Shown here: positions 8,086 through 15,612 of the stretch, piece after piece
Position numbering within the stretch: the first letter of the stretch is position 1
Layout: every line of letters begins with the position of its first letter
Assembly (NCBI GenBank): GCA_031181345.1
Contig: JAPSLC010000043.1
Span: 1 to 46,768, forward strand
Source of the DNA: Cupriavidus sp.
Lineage (GTDB): Bacteria; Pseudomonadota; Gammaproteobacteria; Burkholderiales; Burkholderiaceae
Direction: 5' to 3'
DNA length: 46,768 nt
Position numbers and translations under genes: made by a program
The notes under the pieces: model-generated
What the model was told of the DNA's origin: nothing
Database searches by the model: none
Seen by the model: only the letters and a program-made list of their open reading frames with translations

Positions 8086-10371
8086 CTACGCCATCACGAA
8101 CGGCAACTGCCGCTGGCGCTTGCCGGTCAGCTTGAAGACCGCGTTGGCGACCGCCGGCGCGATCACCGGCACGCCCGGCTCGCCGAGCCCGGTCGGCGGC
8201 TCGTCGGACGGCACGAAGTGCACCTCGACCGGCGGCGCATCGTTGATGCGCACCGGCGGGAAGTCGCCGAAGTTGCTGTTCCTGACCGCGCCGTTGTCGA
8301 TCTCGATGGCAAACCCGGGCCGGATCATCGCCAGGCCGAATACGCAGCCGCCCTCGATCTGCGCGCGCGCCGACAGCGGGTTGATCACGCGATTGGCATG
8401 CACGCCGGCGGTCACGCGATGGACGTGCGGCTGTCCGTTCTGCAGCGAGACCTCGACCACATAGGCCACCGCGGAATCGAAGGACTGGTGCACCGCGACG
8501 CCCCAGGCGCGGCCCGCCGGCAGCTTGCGCTTGCCGTAGCCCGACTTCTCCACCGCCAGCCGCAAGGCCGCTCGCTGACGGGCGCCCTTGACCGGATCGA
8601 GCTGCGCGAGCCGATAGGCGACCGGGTCCTGTCTGGCCACCGTCGCCAGTTCGTCGATCAGCGTCTCCTTGACGAAGGCCGTATGCGTATGGCCGACCGA
8701 GCGCCACCACAGCACCGGCACCTGCACCTTCGGGTGATGGACCGACAGCCGCAGCGGGAAGCCATAGTCATGATCGACGATGCCCTCGGTCATCGTGTGG
8801 TCGACGCCGTCCTTGACGAGGAAGGCCTCGAACGGCGATCCCATCACGAGCGACTGGCCGACGATCGCGTGCTCCCAGCCCAGCACCTTGCCCTGCGCAT
8901 CGACGCCGATGCGGGCGCGGTGCAGATGCAGCGGCCGGTAATAGCCGCCGCGGATATCGTCCTCCCGGCTCCAGATGACCTTGACCGGCTCGCGATGGCC
9001 CTTGGCGACCCAGCCGCGCATCACCTGCGCCGCCTCGACCAGATAGTCCGCGGTCGGCACCGCGCGCCGGCCGAAACCGCCGCCGGCCATCATCGTCACG
9101 ATCGAAATCTGCTCGGGCGGCAGGCCGAAGGCCTTGGCCAGCGCGCCGTGATCGACGGTCTGGAACTGCGTGCCGGCCCAGACCTTGACGCGGGCCGGCT
9201 TGTCGCCGGCCACCTCGGCCTGCATCGTGCAGTTCAGCGGCTCCATCGGCGCGTGCGCCAGATACGGGAAGCGGTACTCGGCCTCGACGGTGCGCGCAGC
9301 CCCGCCCAGGTCAAAGGCATCGGCCCGCGGCGTCCTGCCGGGCTGGCGCGCCAGCTTCGCGTATTCCTCGTAGAGCGCCGCGGTGGAGACCGTCGAGCCG
9401 CTGTCGTCCCATTCGGCCTGCAGCGCATCGCGCCCTTGCTTGGCCGGCCAATAGCCATTGGCGACCACGGCGACGCCGGTGCCGCCGCCATCGGTCGGCA
9501 CCTCCATCACCTCGACCACGCCGTTGACGGCGCGCGCCGCGTCGGCATTGAAGCGGCGCACCTTGCCGCCGAACCGGGGGGGCCGCGCGACCACGGCGAC
9601 CATCAGGTTGTCCAGCTGGGTATCGATGCCGAAGCCGACCGAGCCGTCGAGCTTGCCGCGCGTGTCCAGCCGCGGCGTCGGCTTGCCGATCAGCGTGAAG
9701 CGCGACGGATCCTTCAGCGTGACCTGTTGCGGCACCGGCATCTCCATGGCCGCTTGCGCCAGCTCGCCATAGGTCGCGCGGCGATTGCCGGCGGTGACCA
9801 CGCCCTGCGCGGCAGTGCACGCCGACGGATCGACCTGCCACTGCTGCGCGGCCGCCGCCACCAGCATCGCGCGGGCGCGGGCGCCGAGCTCGCGATACTG
9901 CTGGTACGAGTGCTTGACCGCAGTCGAGCCGCCGGTCATCTGGATCCCCATCGCGGGGTCCTTGTACGGTTCGCCGGACGGCGCCAGCACAGCCCGCACG
10001 TTGCGCCAGTCGACGTCGAGCTCCTCGGCCAGCGCCATCGGCAGCGCGGTGTGCACGCCCTGGCCGAACTCGAGCCGGTTGACCGCGATCGTCACGGTGT
10101 TGTCGGGCGCGATCACGATGAAGGCCTGCGGCGCGGCGGCCGGGCCTTTGGCGACAGGCGCCGCGGCTTCGTCGGCCGCCGCCGCGCCCAAAGGCGCGAA
10201 GCCCAGCGCCAGCCCACCGCCGGCCATGCCGGTCAGCTTCAGGAAGGTACGCCGGTCGATGCCGGCCGATGGGGCGTCATGCGAGCCATGCGCGCCGTGT
10301 GGGCCGTGTGGGCCGTCGGCGCCGCCGCCGGATAGCGCGGCAAGCCGCGCGCCAAGTCGTTGCATTTGCAT
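8086..10371 (-). CDS. Molybdopterin-binding subunit of a periplasmic aldehyde/isoquinoline-1-oxidoreductase-type enzyme (beta subunit)
   Basis: A 761-residue molybdenum hydroxylase large subunit of the xanthine oxidase family, closest in pattern to isoquinoline 1-oxidoreductase beta subunits. A twin-arginine signal (DRRTFLKLTG, Arg40-Arg41) shows folded export to the periplasm. Cofactor-pocket segments include MTGGSTAVK, AGGGFGRRA and the C-terminal GLGEPGVPVIAPAVAN, whose Glu is the expected catalytic base. It probably hydroxylates an aldehyde or N-heterocycle. The 35 residues before the twin-arginine motif are unusual: a Gly/His/Pro repeat (PHGPHGAHGSH) made by a 9-bp array. GGAGA precedes the ATG. 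It follows its iron-sulfur subunit by 17 bases. No cytochrome subunit or XdhC-type maturation gene is adjacent, so electron acceptor and maturation must come from elsewhere. Confidence 0.9.
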   Translation of the reverse strand: MQMQRLGARLAALSGGGADGPHGPHGAHGSHDAPSAGIDRRTFLKLTGMAGGGLALGFAPLGAAAADEAAAPVAKGPAAAPQAFIVIAPDNTVTIAVNRLEFGQGVHTALPMALAEELDVDWRNVRAVLAPSGEPYKDPAMGIQMTGGSTAVKHSYQQYRELGARARAMLVAAAAQQWQVDPSACTAAQGVVTAGNRRATYGELAQAAMEMPVPQQVTLKDPSRFTLIGKPTPRLDTRGKLDGSVGFGIDTQLDNLMVAVVARPPRFGGKVRRFNADAARAVNGVVEVMEVPTDGGGTGVAVVANGYWPAKQGRDALQAEWDDSGSTVSTAALYEEYAKLARQPGRTPRADAFDLGGAARTVEAEYRFPYLAHAPMEPLNCTMQAEVAGDKPARVKVWAGTQFQTVDHGALAKAFGLPPEQISIVTMMAGGGFGRRAVPTADYLVEAAQVMRGWVAKGHREPVKVIWSREDDIRGGYYRPLHLHRARIGVDAQGKVLGWEHAIVGQSLVMGSPFEAFLVKDGVDHTMTEGIVDHDYGFPLRLSVHHPKVQVPVLWWRSVGHTHTAFVKETLIDELATVARQDPVAYRLAQLDPVKGARQRAALRLAVEKSGYGKRKLPAGRAWGVAVHQSFDSAVAYVVEVSLQNGQPHVHRVTAGVHANRVINPLSARAQIEGGCVFGLAMIRPGFAIEIDNGAVRNSNFGDFPPVRINDAPPVEVHFVPSDEPPTGLGEPGVPVIAPAVANAVFKLTGKRQRQLPFVMA

Positions 10372-10388
10372 GGTGTCTCCCTTCCCGA

Positions 10389-10847
10389 TCAGCCCAGCGT
10401 GCGGGCCGCGTCCTTGATGGCGGCGCGGATGCGCTGATACGTGCCGCAGCGGCACAGGTTGCCCGCCATCGCCTGGTCGATATCGGCGTCGGTCGGCTTG
10501 CGCTTGTTGCGCAGCAGCCCGATCGCGCTCATCACCTGCCCGTTCTGGCAATAGCCGCACTGCGACACATCGTTCCTGACCCAGGCATCGAGCACCGCGC
10601 GGCCGACCTTGTCGGTGCCGGTGCCTTCGATCGTCGTGATACGCGCGCCCTGCAGCGCGGAGATCGGCGTCACGCAGGCGCGGATCGGCTGGCCGTTCAT
10701 GTGCACCGTGCAGGCGCCGCAGGCCGCGATGCCGCAGCCGAACTTGGTGCCGGTCATATGCAGCTGATCGCGCAGCGCCCAGAGCAGCGGCGTGCTCGGA
10801 TCGGCGTCGACCTGCATCGGCTTGCCGTTGATTTCCAGCGTCGTCAT
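10389..10847 (-). CDS. [2Fe-2S] subunit of the molybdenum hydroxylase (alpha subunit)
   Basis: A 152-residue small subunit with two [2Fe-2S] clusters. The plant-ferredoxin-type cluster is in GCGIAACGACTVH with a further Cys in IRACVTP. The C-terminal helical cluster has CGYCQNGQ and NLCRCGTYQRI. It carries electrons from the molybdenum site of the neighbouring large subunit to an acceptor. It has no signal peptide and is presumably exported bound to the large subunit, which carries the twin-arginine signal. The start at 10847 is set by the MTTLEINGKP beginning typical of the family and by AGGA upstream; the longer reading to 10943 is Arg-rich and unlike the family. Confidence 0.93.
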   Translation of the reverse strand: MTTLEINGKPMQVDADPSTPLLWALRDQLHMTGTKFGCGIAACGACTVHMNGQPIRACVTPISALQGARITTIEGTGTDKVGRAVLDAWVRNDVSQCGYCQNGQVMSAIGLLRNKRKPTDADIDQAMAGNLCRCGTYQRIRAAIKDAARTLG

Positions 10848-11050
10848 GGGGATCGTTCCTTGTCTTGCCGCCCCCTTGCCGGTCCGCCTGCAGCGCGCGC
10901 GACGGCAGGGGACGGAATGCCGGGGCGCGCGAAAACGAGGCAAGCATAGTGCAAAGTCGCGCGTTTGTTTGGACCGGAATCGGCGCTGTCAGCGGGGTGC
11001 AAGCTGGGTGACAGCCTGGTGTCAGATTGGGGCTGCGAGCGGGCAAAAGA

Positions 11051-11120
11051 CGCTGGGTCCCCGCCTGCGCGGGGACGACGTGGAGCGATACCGTCGTCCC
11101 CGCGAATGCGGGGACCCAGT
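11051..11120. repeat. Palindromic intergenic repeat, family 1 (paired units)
   Basis: GCTGGGTCCCCGCC TGCGCGGGGACGAC and, 14 bases on, GTCGTCCCCGCG AATGCGGGGACCCAG form two facing hairpins that together make a larger inverted repeat. The gap 10848-11194 holds this element, the terminator at 11142-11167, and nothing else that looks like a gene. Confidence 0.8.
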
Positions 11121-11141
11121 GACTTTGCGGGTCTCGCCAAT

Positions 11142-11167
11142 AAAAAACCGCCCGCATCGGCGGGCGG
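11142..11167 (-). terminator. Rho-independent terminator
   Basis: On the minus strand CCGCCCGC, loop CGAT, GCGGGCGG is followed by a run of T (complement of the A run at 11142-11147). It lies 28 bases beyond the stop of the small membrane protein gene, which it should end. Confidence 0.85.
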
Positions 11168-11194
11168 CGTGTGGGAGGCGCGGGCGCCGGGCGC

Positions 11195-11605
11195 TCAGGC
11201 CATCGCGGTGCCCTGCCCTTGCGCGCGGCGCAGGCCCACCCACTGCAGGCACGCGAACATCGCCACGCCCCAGGCCTGCATCAGCACGAAGGCGCTGCCC
11301 AGCCAGGTCGGCGACAGCCAGCCGGTACCCAGCAGCAGCATGCAGTCGATCGCCCACAGCGCATTGCAGACGATCACGGCCAGCACCAGGGCGCGCGGCA
11401 TCGGCGAGCGGGTCGAGAGGAAGCCGACGATGGCGGCATAGGGCAGCAGCACCAGGCCGGCATAGCGCAGCCAGGACGCCGGAATGGCGAACCAGTTCGA
11501 CAGCACGTTGGCGTCGAACACCATCAGCAGGCCCATCAGGCCGCTGACGATGGCGTCGGCAAGCAGGGCATGGCGCAGCAGGCGGGTCGGTTGGACGGTT
11601 TGCAT
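11195..11605 (-). CDS. Small integral membrane protein, four predicted helices
   Basis: A 136-residue, very hydrophobic protein with four likely membrane helices: about residues 9-30 (LLADAIVSGLMGLLMVF), 41-63, 70-91 (ALVLAVIVCNALWAIDCMLLL) and 100-122. Loops are short and the C-terminal tail is basic. No catalytic or binding motif is seen and the family is not recognised with certainty. The start at 11605 has GGAG upstream; the longer upstream reading is a run of Met-Thr-Gly repeats encoded by a tandem array and is not credible coding. It forms a single-gene unit closed by the terminator at 11142-11167. Confidence 0.75.
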   Translation of the reverse strand: MQTVQPTRLLRHALLADAIVSGLMGLLMVFDANVLSNWFAIPASWLRYAGLVLLPYAAIVGFLSTRSPMPRALVLAVIVCNALWAIDCMLLLGTGWLSPTWLGSAFVLMQAWGVAMFACLQWVGLRRAQGQGTAMA

Positions 11606-12033
11606 GGTCGATCTCCGTAGGGGTGAAGGGTAAGGAAGGGAAAGGAAAGAGGTTGCGATGGCTTCATCATCGTCGCTGGCCGCGCGCAATGCGATGACCT
11701 GCGAGGTAATCGCCGCGGTAATCGCCGACGTCATGGCCCCGGTCATGGTCCCGGTCATGGTCCCGGTCATGGCCCCGGTCATGGCCGCAATACCCGCGGC
11801 CCCTACCTCAAAACGCCGCCGAACGCCATCCCCAAAATGCGCCCCGACATTGCGCCTGCTCGGCGCTTGGCCGACATCGACCCGACGCTATAGTCGCCCG
11901 ATGCTGCCGGACCCGCGTCCGGCATGGCTTCCCCTGCCCCGGCACCACGCCGCATGCGCGGGACGCCGTTCGCCCGCACCGCACCTTTATCGCCCGCCCC
12001 CCGGCACCACGGCATGCGCCATCACCCGTTCCC
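11606..12033. other. Gene-free stretch between divergent genes
   Basis: This 428-base gap separates the small membrane protein gene (minus) from the GGDEF-EAL gene (plus) and must contain both promoters. Apart from the 12-bp array at 11731-11786 no dyad, promoter match or small gene with a ribosome site could be supported. Confidence 0.5.
11731..11786. repeat. 12-bp tandem array
   Basis: Four and two-thirds copies of TCATGGYCCCGG stand head to tail, with only C/T differences. The array is in the promoter region between two divergent genes. Its length probably varies by slippage between strains. Confidence 0.85.
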
Positions 12034-15000
12034 ATGACGTCCGCTCCGGAAGCTTCGTCCCCGCCCGCCCTGCCACGCTGGCAGCGCGTATCGCTCGCCT
12101 CCGCGCTGTTCTTCCTGCTGGCAGTCGCCGGCATCGCGCTGACGCGCTATCCCGGCAACGCGGCCATCGTCTGGCTGGCGACCGCGTTCGGCGCCGGCGT
12201 GACGCTGCACCAGCGGCCGCGCGAGCGCGCGTGGATGCTGGCCGGCATGCTGGCGGCGGGCATCGCCGCCAACGCGATGTTCGGTGATCCCTGGTGGCTC
12301 GCACTGGTACTGGGCGCTTCCAATATCGTCGAGATCCTGTTCGTCGCGTGGCTGGCGCCGGCCATCAGCGGCGGTGTCGGCCGCGCCAGCGCGGTGCCGC
12401 TGGCGCGCTTCGCGCTGATGATGGGGGCGACCTGCACGCTCTCGCCGATGATCGGCGCCACCGCCGGCGCCGTGGCGATCTCGACCGCCTATGGGGGACC
12501 GCTCGGCCAGATCTGGTGGACCTGGTGGAGCGCCGACGCGATCGGCATGCTGATGCTGGTGCCGTTGTCGGTCACCTATTCGCGCGACCGACTGCGCGAT
12601 ACCTTCCGCCGCACGCGTCTGCCGCGCGTGGTCGGACTGCTGCTGTTGACCGTCGCGATCGGCGGCATGGCGGTACTGCAGACCCACGATCCCTTCGGCG
12701 CGCTGTCGGTGCCGCTGGTCGTCGCGGCGCTGTTCACCAATCCCTTCGCCACCTCGCTGCTGACGCTGCTGTCGATGCTCGTCACGGTGATGCTGGGACT
12801 GGCCGCGGCACAGGCCGGCCTGATCGACGCGCCGGCATTCCTGACGCACGCGATGAAGCTGTCGACCAGCCTGATCCTGGTGTTCCCCGTCTGCATCGCC
12901 TACCTGAGCGAGCAGAATCGCCGCGACCGCAGCGAGCTGCGCGGCAGCGAACGGCGCTTTCGCCAGGCAATGCAGCATTCGGCGATCGGCATGGCCCTGG
13001 TCAGCCTCGACGGCCGCTGGCAGCAGGTCAATCGCGCGATGTGCGAGCTGTTCGGCTACAGCGCCGCGGAACTGAGCCGCATCGCGTTCCAGGACATCAC
13101 GCATCCGGACGACCTGGCCGCCGATCTGCGGCAGCTCGAACGGCTGGTCGCCGGCGAGATCGACAGCTACCGGATGGAGAAGCGCTATCGGCGCAAGGAC
13201 GGCCGCCATATCTGGACGCTGCTGGCCGTCTCGCTGGTGCGCGACGAGGCCGGCGGCGCCCCGCTGCATTTCATCGCGCAGGTCGAGGACATCCACGAAC
13301 ACAAGGTCGCACAGCAGCAACTGCAGGCGCTGTCGCGGCGCACCGAGCTCGCCATCGAGGCGGGCCGGGTCGGCATCTGGGAATGGGACATCGCCGCCGG
13401 CACGCTGTCGTGGGATCGCCGCATGCACGCGCTGCACGGCACCGCGGCCGCCGACGGCCCACCGGACGTCGACGGCTGGATCGCGATGGTGCATGCCGAC
13501 GACGTCGTCCGCGCCCGGCACGAAATGCGCCAGGCGGTCAAGGGCACGCAGCCCTTCGATACCGAGTACCGGATCCTGCGGCCCGACGGCGAGGTGCGGC
13601 ATATCCGTGCGATGGCGATGGTCTCGCGCGCCGACGATGGCACGGCGCTGTCGATGGTCGGCACCAACTGGGACATCACCGAGCACCGTCGGCTGACCGA
13701 GGCGCTGTTCGAGGAGAAGGAGCGCCTGCATATCACGCTGCGTTCGATCGGCGACGCGGTGATCTGCACCGACGCCTCGCTGCGCATCACGTTCATCAAT
13801 CCGATCGCCGAGCAGCTGACCGGCTGGACCATGGCCGAGGCCGACGGCCGTCCGCTGGCCACGGTCTTCCACGTGGTCGACGAGACCACCGGCCAGCCGA
13901 TTGCGTGCCCGGTCGCCAAGTGCCTGCAGACGCTGCGGCCGGTCTATCTCGAGGACGGCGCGGTGCTGATCAGCCGCCATGGCGAACGCCACGACGTGCA
14001 GGACTCCGCCGCGCCGGTGCTGACGCCGCGCGGCGACGTGATCGGCGCGGTGCTGGTGTTCCAGGACATCACCACCGCGCGCGCCCTGCAGCGCAAGCTC
14101 GCGCATTCGGCAATGCACGACGCGCTGACCGGGCTGCCCAACCGGATCTGGTTCGAGCAGCGCCTGCGCGAGGCCTGCGAGTCGGCGCGCGAATTCGATC
14201 AGCACCATGCGCTGTGCTTCATCGACCTGGACCGCTTCAAGATCGTCAACGATACGGCGGGCCATGCGGCCGGCGACGTGCTGCTGCGCGAGCTGGGTCA
14301 TGTGATCCGCAGCCAGGTGCGTCCGGGCGATCTGCTGGCGCGCCTGGGCGGCGACGAGTTCGCGCTGCTGCTGCGCAACTGCTCGGTGGACCAGGGCGAG
14401 CACGTTTGCCTGAAGGTCATCGATGCGATCCACGCCCGGCGTTTCCCCTGGGAAGGCCGCGTCTACGATGTCGGCGCGAGTGTGGGCATCACCGCGATCG
14501 ACCGCGAGGCGCCGCCGCTGGGCGAGCTGATGAGCCGCGCCGACGTGGCGTGCTACGCCGCCAAGGCGGCGGGCCGCAACCGCGTCTCGGTCTATCGTCG
14601 CGACGAGAGCGATGCGCGCCGCCATCATCGCGAGCTGCAGGTCGCCGCGGGCATCCATTCGGCGCTGGAGGCCAACCGCTTCCGGCTGTTCGCGCAGGAG
14701 ATCCGCGCGCTCGCCCCGGAGTCCTCGTCCACGCCGCCGGCGCTCGCGTCTGCATCGCCTGCATCGCCGCCTGCATCGCCGCCTGCATCGCCGCCTGCAT
14801 CGCCGCCTGGACCGCCACCTGGACCGCCACCTGCGACCCACATCGAAATCCTGGTGCGCATGCTCGACGAGCACGGCGGCCTGGTGATGCCTGGCGCCTT
14901 CATCCCCGCGGCCGAGCGCTACGACCTGATGGGCCACGTCGACCGCTGGGTCATCCAGCATGTGCTGCGCGATTTCGGCGCGCAGCTGCTGGCGGTGCCC

Positions 15001-15534
15001 GGGCTGTCGGTGTCGATCAACCTGTCGGCCAATTCGCTGGGCGAGCCCTTCCTGCTGCCGTTCCTGCATGCCGAGCTGTCGAACTCGGTGCTGCCGGCCA
15101 GCCGCATCCGCCTGGAGATCACCGAGACCGCGCTGATCAACAACATGGCCGCAGCCAACCGGCTGGTCGCCGACATGCGCAAGGCCGGCTGCACCATGGC
15201 GCTGGACGACTTTGGCGCCGGCCTGTCCTCGTTCGCCTATCTGAAGCAGTTCCCGGTCGACTACCTGAAGATCGACGGCAGCTTCATCCGGCATCTGGCC
15301 GCCAGCGCCGTGGATCGCGAGATCGTCAGTTCGATCAACGACATCGGCCACCGGCTTGGCATCCGCACCGTGGCCGAATCGGTCGAGGACGAAGCCACGC
15401 TGGACGTGCTGCGCGAGATCGGCGTCGACTATGCGCAGGGATATGCGATCGGCCGGCCGATGCCGCTGGAGGACTACCTGGCGCGTTGCGCGAGCGGCGT
15501 GCCAGGCGAGACGGCGCAGCGGCAGCCGGAATAA
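12034..15534 (+). CDS. MASE1-PAS-GGDEF-EAL cyclic-di-GMP signalling protein
   Basis: A 1166-residue membrane protein. Residues 1 to about 295 form a MASE1-like sensor with eight or more helices. Three PAS/PAC units follow (about 303-430, 440-560, 565-690), then GGDEF (about 690-865) and EAL (about 880-1150). The cyclase signature is intact (RLGGDEFALLL, near residue 772). The phosphodiesterase domain has EIL in place of EAL (EILVRM, near 937), but other catalytic positions look kept: SINLSANS, LEITETAL, ALDDFGAGLSSFAYLK, VDYLKIDGSFI and TVAESVED. Between the first EAL strand (FRLFAQEIRAL) and EIL lies a roughly 30-residue Ser/Pro/Ala low-complexity insert made by a tandem DNA array. It may make or break cyclic-di-GMP, or both, in response to an unknown signal. 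It stands alone with no obvious operon partner. Confidence 0.9.
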   Translation: MTSAPEASSPPALPRWQRVSLASALFFLLAVAGIALTRYPGNAAIVWLATAFGAGVTLHQRPRERAWMLAGMLAAGIAANAMFGDPWWLALVLGASNIVEILFVAWLAPAISGGVGRASAVPLARFALMMGATCTLSPMIGATAGAVAISTAYGGPLGQIWWTWWSADAIGMLMLVPLSVTYSRDRLRDTFRRTRLPRVVGLLLLTVAIGGMAVLQTHDPFGALSVPLVVAALFTNPFATSLLTLLSMLVTVMLGLAAAQAGLIDAPAFLTHAMKLSTSLILVFPVCIAYLSEQNRRDRSELRGSERRFRQAMQHSAIGMALVSLDGRWQQVNRAMCELFGYSAAELSRIAFQDITHPDDLAADLRQLERLVAGEIDSYRMEKRYRRKDGRHIWTLLAVSLVRDEAGGAPLHFIAQVEDIHEHKVAQQQLQALSRRTELAIEAGRVGIWEWDIAAGTLSWDRRMHALHGTAAADGPPDVDGWIAMVHADDVVRARHEMRQAVKGTQPFDTEYRILRPDGEVRHIRAMAMVSRADDGTALSMVGTNWDITEHRRLTEALFEEKERLHITLRSIGDAVICTDASLRITFINPIAEQLTGWTMAEADGRPLATVFHVVDETTGQPIACPVAKCLQTLRPVYLEDGAVLISRHGERHDVQDSAAPVLTPRGDVIGAVLVFQDITTARALQRKLAHSAMHDALTGLPNRIWFEQRLREACESAREFDQHHALCFIDLDRFKIVNDTAGHAAGDVLLRELGHVIRSQVRPGDLLARLGGDEFALLLRNCSVDQGEHVCLKVIDAIHARRFPWEGRVYDVGASVGITAIDREAPPLGELMSRADVACYAAKAAGRNRVSVYRRDESDARRHHRELQVAAGIHSALEANRFRLFAQEIRALAPESSSTPPALASASPASPPASPPASPPASPPGPPPGPPPATHIEILVRMLDEHGGLVMPGAFIPAAERYDLMGHVDRWVIQHVLRDFGAQLLAVPGLSVSINLSANSLGEPFLLPFLHAELSNSVLPASRIRLEITETALINNMAAANRLVADMRKAGCTMALDDFGAGLSSFAYLKQFPVDYLKIDGSFIRHLAASAVDREIVSSINDIGHRLGIRTVAESVEDEATLDVLREIGVDYAQGYAIGRPMPLEDYLARCASGVPGETAQRQPE

Positions 15535-15539
15535 CGGCG

Positions 15540-15580
15540 GTCGGAATCACCGCAGTCGGAATCACGGCAATCGGAGCAGC
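15540..15580. repeat. 15-bp tandem array after the GGDEF-EAL gene
   Basis: Two full copies of RTCGGAATCACSGCA and a degenerate third lie between the stop of the GGDEF-EAL gene and the stop of the convergent membrane protein gene. Confidence 0.6.
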
Positions 15581-15612
15581 GTCGGCTCGCCCGGACTGCC
15601 GCGGCGGGAATG

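Noticed and set aside
11606..11782. N-terminal extension of the small membrane protein by 59 residues starting MTGAMTGTMTG
   Set aside because: The extension is the translation of a tandem DNA array and a low-complexity stretch, while the start at 11605 has a good ribosome site and begins the first membrane-protein segment.
12022..15351. Open frame of more than 1100 codons on the minus strand opposite the GGDEF-EAL gene
   Set aside because: It is a shadow of the plus-strand gene, whose PAS, GGDEF and EAL motifs are unmistakable; the antisense translation is low in complexity and has no ribosome site.
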